This document shows, piece by piece, positions 11,653 to 22,258 of a stretch of 64,000 bases of DNA. Below the pieces are notes generated by a model. It was given only the letters and a program-made list of their open reading frames with translations, was not told the DNA's origin and searched no databases. Source of the DNA: Aspergillus flavus (taxonomy: Eukaryota; Ascomycota; Eurotiomycetes; Eurotiales; Aspergillaceae); assembly GCF_009017415.1 (NCBI RefSeq), contig NC_092404.1, positions 2,790,001-2,854,000 on the forward strand, written 5' to 3'. A program made the position numbers and the translations under genes. Numbering within the stretch: the first letter of the stretch is position 1; each line of letters starts with the position of its first letter.

Positions 11653-12824
11653 ATGACGGCTTTGCGATTTGTTAGATCGGTGAGTAAGTACAACTGCTAT
11701 TGCTTCATTCCTTCAACTGATGTTATCGTTCCCCCTAGGTCTGGGAGTCCTTTCGGGCTACATCGGGGCTGGAGCCTCGGTAAGTGACAGAATCCATGGC
11801 TATGAAGATGTTGTTACTGAAACTTTGTTCGCTGTGAAAGACTATTAGATAATGTAAGGTCTATCATACCCCATCTGCCTATCTCGATAGGATACAGTGG
11901 CATCAATCTTGGTGAAGAATGGGAATTGTTCATTCCGTTAGCTTTCGTAAACATTGACCACAAGCTGGGATTTTACTAACGGTTCTAGCTTCGTGTGACT
12001 GCCGCGAAGCCTGGTCTGGTGAACTTTGAGCTAGATATACAGAAAGAGCATACGGTAAGGGTTCAATCTTGAGTATGGCGACCCAGTCGACTAACCTTCG
12101 AGACAGAATCGTCTGAACATTCTCCATGGCGGTACTATTGCTAGCATGGGTATGCAAGCATGACCACATATTATTCTTGTCTCATCCTGGTCATCCCACT
12201 TACAGGCTTTCATTGATGTTGCAGTGGACCTTGGCGGTTCTCTAGCTGTCGCCTCGCGTGGTCTGTTTGCTACGGGAGTGTCGACCGATCTCAATGGTAA
12301 GCTACAATACAAGCCACATTGATCTCCAACGTGCAGTATGAGTCTCTGACTGTCGATTTAGTGACGTATCTGAGCTCTGGAGGTAAAGTGGGAGATAAAA
12401 TTTTGGCCGTATGTTAATCAAGACCCGATGCCTGAAAATTAACAGGCCCAACATTTAGCTGCTGGGTCCGCGCATGCTAACATCGCTACAGGAAGCTAGC
12501 TGTGATAAATGTAGGTTCCTCAGTCATCAATATATCAATCCAATTATGCGGGTCGTATAGAGACATTCATAGTCGCCCTTTCAGTCACTAAACGCAATGT
12601 CTAACTCATTCAACAGTCGGCAAAACGCTCGCATATACATCTATCAAATTCATCAATAGTAAAGGCGAAATTGTTGCCCGCGGTAGTCACACCAAGTATG
12701 TATCCTTCACGCGATTTAACCACATCGGGGATAAGAACTGCGCTAACCCCCCAATAGATATATTGCACTCGCCTGGAAGGACCCGCAGAACATCGTCGAG
12801 GAGCTTGGCGGGCGGCAGTCATGA
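11653..12824 (+). CDS. Hotdog-fold acyl-CoA thioesterase (ACOT13/PaaI-like), ten exons
   Basis: Exons 11653-11679, 11739-11779, 11841-11853, 11989-12054, 12107-12149, 12225-12296, 12362-12408, 12492-12510, 12617-12695 and 12758-12824 sum to 474 nt, 157 residues, with every phase consistent. The thioesterase core is clear: NRLNILHGGTIASMVDLGG (HGG motif followed by the Asp-containing helix), then ATGVSTDLNVTYLSSGGKVG, then GKTLAYTSIKF and ARGSHTKYIALAW. The family hydrolyses medium- or long-chain acyl-CoA to free fatty acid and CoA, often at mitochondria. The N-terminus MTALRFVRS is short and basic and could assist mitochondrial targeting. The 13-nt exon 3 and 19-nt exon 8 are needed to keep frame and family sequence (GLEPRLLDN). 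Fatty-acid context fits the nearby dehydrogenase, though they are not adjacent. Confidence 0.88.
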
Positions 12825-13288
12825 ACAGAAAGTGTTATATGGTGAAGACTAAACATCAGGTCATTCACCTATATATATACTTGGACCCCGCTAGGGACGC
12901 AAGCGCTGTTATTTATAGACAGTATAGAAACTACTAGTTGATATTACGCGCAAGCTACGAGTTCTTCAGTCATCTCGCATAACTATATTAAGCTAGCCGT
13001 GGGGCTTTTTGCAAGCTACCCATACAACGAGAGCGTTATCAGATACACATTGCAAGGCCAATTCACTGTAGTATGTAGCCAATAAAAATCAGAACTCGAA
13101 CAGTCGTCTTCCAGCCTATTCAGTTTAAAATCCCGCCATTTTTATTTTTATACCAACAATCATGAAAACACGAAGGCACAACGCCACGATCATTGAGCAT
13201 TTTACAACTATATCGAGTCAATGGTCTCACGATCCTCAATCATTACACAAGACAAAAAAGCACTTGTACTACTTGGACCGCAAGAGAT
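12825..13288. other. Convergent 3' intergenic region
   Basis: This 464-bp gap lies between the thioesterase stop and the aquarius stop. It is AT-rich and probably consists of two 3' untranslated regions. Nothing else is supported. Confidence 0.5.
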
Positions 13289-16200
13289 CTACGCCCCGGT
13301 GAAGACGTGTTCGTGCAGAGGGTCTTCATCTGGTTCTTCACCTGCACCAAGCATGATCTCGTCCTCATCCACTAGACCTTCTTCACCATTGGGCATCGCA
13401 TCCTCAACCATAATATCTTGCTCGCCTATTGCCTTGAGCTTAGCCTGGGTCATTTCGAACACGTATTGGCCAAGATGTTCCACCCCTTCCATCGGTGTGC
13501 CTTGAATCTCATCGTCCAGCGATCGCGTGGTAGGAAACATTTCGCCCGGGGCAAGCATTAGCTTGTCAGGGCGTTGAAATAATAGGTCAAATGCTGGCTT
13601 AAGCTCATAGCACGACTCAAATACCTCGCGCCGACCTAGTATGTAAAGGCCCAGGCGGGCACGAGAAAGTGCAACCGTTAGACGACGGACATCACGTAAG
13701 TAACCAACAGTGCGAGTTCGTGTGAGCGAGAGAATTACATCTGTAGCTCCAAGTCAGTAAAGGGCTTCGCAAACAAATTCACGAAGAGATAAACGAAATT
13801 CGACTTACAATCGTTTTGTTCGCCCTGATACTTGTCCACGGTAGTCACGATCTTGGGCATGCCGAACAAGGCATTCTTGGCACATCGGTGGTTCAAGACA
13901 TCCTTTATCAGCGCTGTTTGACCCGCATAGGTAGCAAGGATGGATATCTTCGACGCTGGGTAGCCAAGCAACCGCATGTATTGAAAGAGGGCTACGGCGT
14001 ATTCTGCTTCACCCAGGTTTTGAATGAAATGAGGAGTAGGCTCCCGTTCACCTGCGCCCTGGTAATCAGGAACGTTGATGAATTGGTAATCGAACTGAAA
14101 CCCAGCATTCGCCTGCTTGAACTCATCGGCTGTCTCAACGACTGGTAAATCTCCCAGTTGCTTGTAACGCCACCGAAATAGTTCCGCGATGCTCCGTCTC
14201 GAACGACCCTGCTGATCCAGTATAATTACAGGGACACCCAGTCTTACCAGGCGAAGGAAAAGACTTTGTTCAAAATGCGCGTACTGTCGGAATGCAAGGT
14301 TTTGGATGATTGGGGAATTCTGAAGATGATCGCCGCAGAGTACCACGCGTTTCAATGGGAGCTGGCCATCCTTCATGGTTTGCAAGGCGGAGGGAATGAA
14401 GCTTTCGATCTCTGTGATCTGTGCGGCTTCTTCCATCACAACATTGTCATAGTGAAAGCCAAGATCAGCGATCTCCTGACGGCGCATTGCTGCATGTGTG
14501 GATGTCATTGCAATGATCCTGGCCTCCTTCACCAGGAGGTAATTAGCCTTATCTTTCGGTTGCCGTAAGATCTCAAACGGCCGGATATCTTCTAGCTCTG
14601 AGAATATCTTGTCGATATGCCGTTGGCAACCTTCTGCTACATCTAGCACTGCTTCCTTAGGACTCGAAGAGTCGAATACGGGCTGCGGGGCATTGGAAAA
14701 GTAAGCATGAAATGGGAAGGCTGCAATGATCTCTTCAAGAGAGATATTTTCGGTGCGGGCCTGGTCCCAGAACTTAGCCCATGCAGGCTGGATATAGACG
14801 GTGTTGAAGTACCCGGCGGTCTCGCAAGAGTTTCCATGGGCGCCCTGTGCTCCAATAGATGATGCTAACCGTGTAACTTCAGAGAGATAAAAGTTACGGT
14901 TATCGAGGAATGATTCAACCCGGCCATATTTGCTATAGCTTGACTCAGTCTCCAACTCTTCTTCACCGTGACCAAGGCGCAAAAGGTGGCGTTCGTCGAT
15001 ATCCAGTGCGACTATCTTTTGGAAAAGTTGGTTTAATGCCTGGTTGCTGTGCGCAACCAACAGCGTGCGCTCATTGGGAAAATTATGGTAAAGGTTATTA
15101 ATGATTTGCGTTGCAACATCCGTCTTTCCAGTTCCGGGAGGTCCGACAATAATAGTCAACCCAGGTTGTGTTCCAGATGCGATGGCTTCCACCTGAGCTG
15201 GTGTAAACCGGACAGAGTTTAGTTTGGGCGCATCAACAGGGTAAGGGCCTGGATTAGGCGGCTTATATGTTGAAACGCGGAGTGAGTAGGACGATTTGTC
15301 CTTCTCAGTTTGGTCTCTCCGCCGCTTCTTGGAGGCATTCGTCGAAGGCGTTTTTTGGGAATCTTCGACGTATTCAAGCACATATGGGGGACCGAAGCTT
15401 GATGTCTCCTCGCCAGAAGGCTCAATTGTTGTCCCCGGGAAGCTCTCTATCAGATGCTGCCAGTCCAAGAACGTATCGCGAAAATCGACTGACTTAAGTC
15501 TGTTCGGCAATTCTGTGTAACGAGCCCCTGCAGGGTCCCCATAGCCCAAAAAGATGTCCTGCAGCCAGGAAGGAAGAGCAATGTCGGAGACAATGAGCCT
15601 TTGCATAGTCTCCAGTATAGACTTGAAATTATTTTCCCTCCCCTTTCTCCTTGCGACTACGTTAACCAACGGATAGATATCTGGCTTTCCCTGCATGCTG
15701 CGATCTTTGTCCACTTTGAAGGCATCAGGGTCAAGGTTAACCAAGAGTCTCCTGATACGTGGCCTCGATCGATGCCCATTGGTCTGCCCCGAGACGGGTT
15801 CGCGCAATGGACGGCCGTTTTCATCAAGTACCTGCACAATTTCCGCTGTCCTGAGGTGCGTTAGGCTGGGGCTATCAGTTAGGGTTGGGTCCTGGAACGC
15901 CATTTTGTTTGCAGCGCCAGGCTGCACAGCCAGAAGGAAAACCACGTCGTCGGGCCGGAGCGACTCCCATTCCATCCGGACGTGGTCTGCCAGCCTACCA
16001 ACCTCAATCACGATCTCAGCTCGGACAAAAGCTGGATTTGAGAAGCCAACCTTCGGGGGCGCAACCTCGATGATAGCAGGTTTCGAAATAGGGATAGCCA
16101 TCCGGGAGAATCCATCAAAAGTCAGACTTTTGCCGTCTCGACTGGCTCGGGGCTGCATACGCTTGACAATCGTCTCCATATCTTTGCGGATCTGGAAGAA

Positions 16201-17742
16201 GGCTTCGGATCGATACAAGAGAAACGAACGCCATAGAAAATCCCCGAGGCTCAAGTACTGAAGATTCAATTTTGGAATTGCAAGTGGCTTAGATCCGTCA
16301 TAGGTTTCATTCCGCAGTAAAGCTGGGTCGTAAAGATTTTCTTCCGTCGGAACAATACTTAGGCGTGATACAGCATCCTGGAATGGTGCCTTGCGCTCGT
16401 AAAAGGACAAGAGTATTTCTAGATACAGATGGCGATCGGGCGTAATTTGACATTGTTTTGGATAGTCTGTCCGAAATCCGAGATGTGAACAAAGGCTTCG
16501 GAGCTCAGAGTCGTCTAAAGAAGATAGCTGCCCTTCCAGCTCCGGACGCTGCTCAATTGAACCGTAATTTGACAAAGCTAGAATCATCAATTTGTCCTTA
16601 AAGTATTTCATGGAAGTTCGCTGCAAGTGGGCTAGCTCCTGGCAGTGAGTATCATACACTGCCTGGGGTGACAGACTCTCTCCTGTATAATCATCAATTG
16701 AAAATGTAGCGAAATGTTTTAATAGATTATACAAGTCACGGAATAGCGCATTCTCCGAAGAACGGTAGAGCTTTGATAAACGAATGACTGGTAGAATGTT
16801 GAGGTCTTTCAGCAAAGTGTTGACATATCGTCTCGTGGGAAGTTGACTTTCTAAATCCACTAGGAATTCAAGAAACCTCTCACAGTAACGCAGGTTATCT
16901 ACCTGGTCTTTCTCCGTGCCGTTCAATCTCTGAAGAAAATCGAGAAGCATTGTGTAGAGCCATGACCGGTCAAACCTCATCTTTGCTTTGGCCGCTTCGT
17001 CTGCTGCGTCATATCGCTTCGCGGCAGCTCTCCATGCTTTCTTCAACGTTGGGCCCTTTCCGAGCACCTGTTCTCGTGCATCGTCACTCGAGAGATTGTG
17101 CCAGATTGAAATTGAAACCAGAGGTGCACATTCCTTCCGTATCAAAACATTCTCGAGGGATTGAAAAGAGCTAATTATGAAGGATACGATGGACAGGCGC
17201 GACGATGTAAGAAGGGACTGGTCGATACTCATGGATAGAATTCGATGGAAAAGGTTGGAAAAATCATCCGGTCGGTCGGAGAAGATGTCTGGATGTTCTG
17301 TAAGTAACTCGCACAAGATTGACAATATCCAGGAAAAAGGTAGACGCACCCCATATCGGTAGGTGTTCCCGCTGCTTGACAGTGACAATCAGCGCCAGCA
17401 GCAGTACATGGTAGTTCGAGGCATCTTCTGTGTAGGTCGGCCAAAGAAACCTAATGACCGGTTAGTCGAGGCATTATATCACGAAGCGTACTGAGTGAAT
17501 GCGCACTTCTCTAAAATATTCAAATTTTCCAATGTTAGAAGTGAGCGAAAGTTGAAATTGTCCGCTTCGAGGGGGTCCCATATATCCTTCTTAATGACAT
17601 CCTGCTTGACTTTCCGGACCTTGGGTGTCTCGAGCCAGTGAGTTTTGGCTAGCTGCACCCACACGCTGTCTTCGCGAAAATCTTCAACGCTGGGCCTGGA
17701 ATCAAGGCCGTGCGCCATTGCCTGACGTGATTGTAGGCCCAT
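13289..17742 (-). CDS. cwf11: Intron-binding protein aquarius / Cwf11, spliceosomal helicase
   Basis: Exons 17742-17492, 17450-17350, 17297-13809 and 13740-13289 give 1430 residues, close to aquarius length. The N-terminal armadillo-like half includes [19 protein letters not shown] and [17 protein letters not shown]. The superfamily 1 helicase core has Walker A GPPGTGKT near residue 835, the Walker B-like [27 protein letters not shown], and motif V/VI blocks ([10 protein letters not shown], then [18 protein letters not shown]), the latter split by the last intron. The tail is acidic. Aquarius binds the intron upstream of the branch site within the NineTeen-associated spliceosome, couples splicing to snoRNP assembly, and in animals limits R-loops. 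A second in-frame ATG at 17718 could be the true start. It is divergent to the THO1 gene. Confidence 0.95.
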
Positions 17743-17985
17743 TCCTCGACGTTGGGTTTGTATAAAAAAGCACTCCGCGCCCGAGTCGGATTTATCTGCG
17801 CAAGTGGTCCGTCGCGGCGGGATGGGAAAGCTCCTGGCGCGCGGCTAAGGAAGTTGCTTCCAGCGGCTAGAACCCGCAGAGCCGCAACAATAGCCCCGTG
17901 ATCCTATATTGTAGCGGAAGCTCCTTACAACACAATCTCCGCGGCTCCTTCATCCCATCTTTACTTGGAATTGTCGCTCGCAAGG
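17743..17985. promoter_or_regulatory. Shared bidirectional promoter of aquarius and THO1 genes
   Basis: Only 243 bp separate the two outward-facing start codons. The segment is GC-rich with repeated GCGG/CCGC words. It carries one TATA-like run (TATAAAAAA near 17760) nearer the aquarius end. Such a short gap implies a shared nucleosome-free region and likely co-expression. Confidence 0.5.
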
Positions 17986-20346
17986 ATGGCCGACGAAGAT
18001 GTTGAATCGATACACGTCTATAGGAGATTAGTTGATAATCTTCTTACTCGAGCCGAGCTAGTCAAACTGGATAAGCAAATCGAACCTCCGTTGACAGAAA
18101 CACACCTAGGAGAAGCGATCTGGAAAGTCGAAGGCGATGATGAGCAGGTTGCGAGCCGGCTTAGTCAACAGACGCAATTTGCTGCAGTTGAGATTGCATT
18201 TAGGGAGAGGTTTTACAGTCTGCTTGTAAGTGGCTTCAATGTTGCGATTGTCTTTCTGGCTACTCATGGAGTTCAGTAATGGCTAATTGACACTTAATGT
18301 AGGCCACTACATCCATTGATGAACCGTCCTTTATACAAATATGGAATCTACTCGACATAATATCAATCTTTTCGGATAATGGTTGGTTGGAATTTGATCT
18401 CGCGGTTGAGATGGTAAATTCTGACGTGTCCACAGAACAGTGTGAGCCCGGTCTTATATTTTGGCTGATTGAGGAATTACTTGATAGCCAAACTATTGAT
18501 GGCTGTCGCAAAGTTTTTGACTATCTCGAGTCTCGAAGAGAACGAAATACCAAAGTATGTACAACTCGAAACCCCTCTAGCGCAGCTATTTGACACCGCC
18601 GAAGAAACACTTTAAGCAGAAAAGTTTAATCATTTTGAGATCCTGCAACGAGTTGCTGCGGAGGCTTTCGCGAGCCGAAGATACTGTATTTTGTGGACGT
18701 GTCTTTATCTTCCTCTTCCAGAGTTTTCCGCTAGGAGACAAGAGCGCCGTCAACCTTCGGGGCGAATATCATACCGAGAATGTCACTACTTTCGACGAAA
18801 TCCCTGAACTCGACACCAGTGTGTCAGATGAGGCGGATGTGGTAATGTCTGACGAGCAGGGACCGCCAACGACTACTGAAGGCCAGCAAGAAAACAACGA
18901 TACTGAAGCGCCGTCTATCGCGGATCCTCAGGCCCCTGTTCAAGATCAACCGGCAGCCCCGAAAGTCATCATTTCGCAAGAGGAAGGTGTTGATGAGAAG
19001 GCAAACGACTTGAACAAGCTCTACCCTACGTTCTGGGGCCTCCAGGCATATTTCTCTGCTCCAACAAGGATATTTGACCCCCAACACTTCGCCACATTCA
19101 GGACGGGACTTGAGGCCACTCTTTCTGCCTTCAAATCAGTTAACACAGATCTTGAAAGTTCAGGCACGAGCAAGACGTCCGAAGAGCTTCGAAAATCCAA
19201 CAAACGGAAGAGAACTTCAGACGGCCAGGAAATTGCAAGCAGTTTCAACCCGAAGTATCTGACAAGCAGGGATTTGTTTGACCTTGAGGTAGGTTCTTTG
19301 TCGGGCTTTCTTTCGGCAGCTTGTGCTAACTCCCAAATGTAGGTCAATGACACAGCGTTTCGGAGGCATGTTCTGGTTCAGGCGCTTATTCTTTTGGATT
19401 TCATGCTCTCACTTACTCCTAAGGCCAAAGCAAAGCTAGCCGAATTGACTAACAAATCTGTACTCTACGGTTTTGTGTTGAATGAGGACGATGTAGGGGA
19501 CACCCACCGATACTTGGATTCATGGATTCTGTTAACAGTTGCAGGCTAAATGGGCAGTCAAGATGAGAAAGGCGATAGAAGAGTATCTGCAGGAAGGCGT
19601 CGGCGGAAAATTCTACTATCGAATGGTGGACACTGTTTTGTCGAGGGACAAAAATTGGGTTCGTTGGAAAGCCGAAGGCTGTCCCCTGATTGAGAGACCT
19701 CCTGTTTCTGTATCGGACTACCTCGGTGCTCGTGAGCATGCAACTAAAGTCTACGCCAACAAGCGCCTTCGGTCTTCACCTATGGGCTCGCTAAATTTGA
19801 ACTTCCTCTCCGAAGGCGAATCACTGGCCGGTCTTGAGAGGCTTAAGGAACCTCAAAGGTAAGCACACCCACGGATCATCATCGGAAACCTGATTAGTTG
19901 CCAGCTGACAATACCGAAGGTTCGCGGTACCTTCCTCTGATTCGTTTATGATGGGCATAATGGACGATGAGTTAGATATGGATACTGCCCAGACGAAGGA
20001 GGATAAAGAGAACGCCACACGCGCTAAAGCGAGCAAGACTTGGCGTGTATTAAGACTTTCGGCTAAAAGCAAGCTCGCGGCGTTCGACAAGATTGAGGAT
20101 GGCAAAAATCTAAAGCTGCTTTTTGAGGCCCCACAGCCTTCCGAAGGCACTCCCCAAGTTCTTGAAGGCACCCCTCAGGCCCATGAGACGATGACGAAAG
20201 CCTCAACCGAGGGCGAGTCTGGTGGTTCGGGGCATGATCATGGGTCTAATAGCTCCGAACAAGGAAATGTCACTGTTGCCACCGAGAAAGGTTCAGCGGA
20301 CTCGAAGGACGCAGCAGCAGCAGCAGCAACAACAACAGACACATGA
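17986..20346 (+). CDS. HPR1: THO complex subunit 1 (Hpr1/THOC1)
   Basis: Exons 17986-18225, 18303-18554, 18620-19288, 19343-19492, 19545-19858 and 19920-20346 encode 683 residues with all phases consistent. The THOC1 domain is seen in QIWNLLDIISIFSDNGWLEFD, in KSLIILRSCNELLRRLSRAED followed by GRVFIFLFQSFPLGDKSAVN, and in the later block NFLSEGESLAGLERLK. THO acts with TREX during RNA polymerase II elongation to package mRNA for export and to prevent RNA:DNA hybrids. The C-terminal 90 residues are low-complexity and end in an Ala/Thr tract encoded by a GCA/ACA repeat. A TTG 21 bp upstream is in frame, but the first ATG is 17986. It is the divergent partner of the aquarius gene. Confidence 0.94.
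20312..20342 (+). repeat. GCA/ACA trinucleotide repeat inside the THO1 coding end
   Basis: A run of GCA codons passes into ACA codons and gives an Ala-then-Thr tract at the extreme C-terminus of the THO1 product. Being in frame and a multiple of three, length changes would only lengthen or shorten the tail. Confidence 0.8.
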
Positions 20347-21710
20347 AGAACGCCACGCAGGCGGCCAGAGAACGCGTTATCATGATTGGCTCTCTGTGGC
20401 GCCGGAAAACGAACCCCTACGATCCTGATCGATGCTGAATTCGCTACACCAATTGATGATTTCATGTGCTTGTATGCGTCACTGTCACAACGCTATGCGG
20501 GAGTCCTGCAGTACCGTAAAATATGAAAGGGGCATTAGTATGCGGACTGAGTTTTCTGGGAAGAGTTGGGGCGTGTTCCTTATGACGAGACGTGATGGGA
20601 GATTACGGCGGGGGATTTTAGCCCTTTTGATTGGCCTCATCTGATGACCCTCATCTGGCGTGCAGTTTAGTCCTCAGCGTGGCGACACCCGAAGTTTTCC
20701 CCGCCCTATTAGATACTCTGCAAGCAGGAGCAACTCTTAGGAGCTGAGGTCCAACAGGGAGGCGACAACCGAATAACGAGAGGGGTAAGGACATAGTAAG
20801 GGTACCGCTGACCGGAAATTGGAGGTTTCCTGATAATCCACTTCGTGACCTCAAGGAGGGGTTTAATTCCTCGTAGCCTGAGGTGCGAGGATGAATTTGC
20901 CAGTGGCCACGGTTGCTGAGACCGGCTCAGGGAGCACGCCGCCGGACGGATAAGCTACGGGCGAGGGTCCGAATGTCTCGGGGATCAACAACTCTAATAT
21001 TACATGGACGTACCTGCATAACCGTGGATCCCGTTGTACTATCTATCTATCTATCTATCTGCTACGTAAGAATCGTAAGTATACCACCCGAACTTGCTGA
21101 ATGATTTCTCCCTCCTTACTTTGAAATGCCCCTTGATAGCTGTCATGCGAGATTACAGTGTGATCACTGGGTCCAATGGAATCCGGGTGATCTGATACGC
21201 CACGTTTCACCATCCTAACTCGGGAGACGCTTGATCCCTCTGTCAACCTAATAGTTAGCTTTTAAGTAAAATTAAGTGACTACCCTAGGTCCTGAAGGAA
21301 CAGTTGTTGCTAGGTCTGCAAAAATGTACGGAGTACGATGTATATACATACTTAGGGCTATTTCCTTTGCTAGGGGAGTGCCTATCTCGTATCAATATCC
21401 GGGTATATCATCTTTCGGTTCGCGCTGGTTCTGTTCCGGTTCACCTCTTACACTTCTGCCCACGTCGTTGGGGTAATGATTACTACACAGTCGGAGGGTC
21501 ATGACTCGTTCAAGTCCGAACCACGGTGGAATTGACCTGTATATAGACTAAATCTTATAGTATCTCTCCAAGCGAGAGAGGTCCCAGCTGAAAAGTTTAA
21601 AGAATAATTTTAGTGAAGGGAAGCAAGTCCTCCACTGATGGTGTTCGCATGTCTTTTCGGTCAATTGTTCGGTTCCTGTTCGAGAAATGCCCTTTTATTA
21701 TTATTCTTTT

Positions 21711-21748
21711 TCTTCTTCTTCTTCTTCTTCTTCTTCTTCTTCTTCTTT
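21711..21748. repeat. TTC microsatellite
   Basis: About twelve near-perfect TTC units form a pure pyrimidine strand with potential for triplex formation. It is intergenic. Confidence 0.9.
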
Positions 21749-22210
21749 TCGTCAGGGGCTCTTCAATCTATTCTATCAATCTGTGCAAGTGATAATAAAT
21801 TAACATAACAGAGGGCAGCACGCAGGTTCTGTACGTACCTACCTAGGCACGGTATGTAAAGTACCTAGGTCCGAAACCTACGGGAGTGTAGATGTCTGGA
21901 TGCGAAGCTTCTGATTCGTAGATCGAGGATACAGGCAGTTCCTCATTCGTCCTAAAGGAGACAGTGGAACGTGGTCCACGGATGGAATGTCAGGGCTAAA
22001 CGACGTTTCACTGTTACCAACCGACCCGCACAGACACTTTTTCCACAATGGTTCCCGCAGGAACCTGCATCGGAGATGATACGTACCAATCGCGCAATTG
22101 ATTTTATACCGACAGGGGTGCCGCCATGGAAAAAATAAGTATGAGGCCCTGACCATGATAAACTTTGGAGTGGTGTGTATGTGCTATGCATGTATATTGT
22201 ATACATGCAT

Positions 22211-22258
22211 TTTATTATTATTATTATTATTATTGTTGTTGTTGTTGTTGTTTTTGTT
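22211..22258. repeat. Compound ATT/GTT microsatellite
   Basis: ATT units change abruptly to GTT units on the same strand, followed by a C/T-rich tract to about 22330. It is intergenic. Confidence 0.9.
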
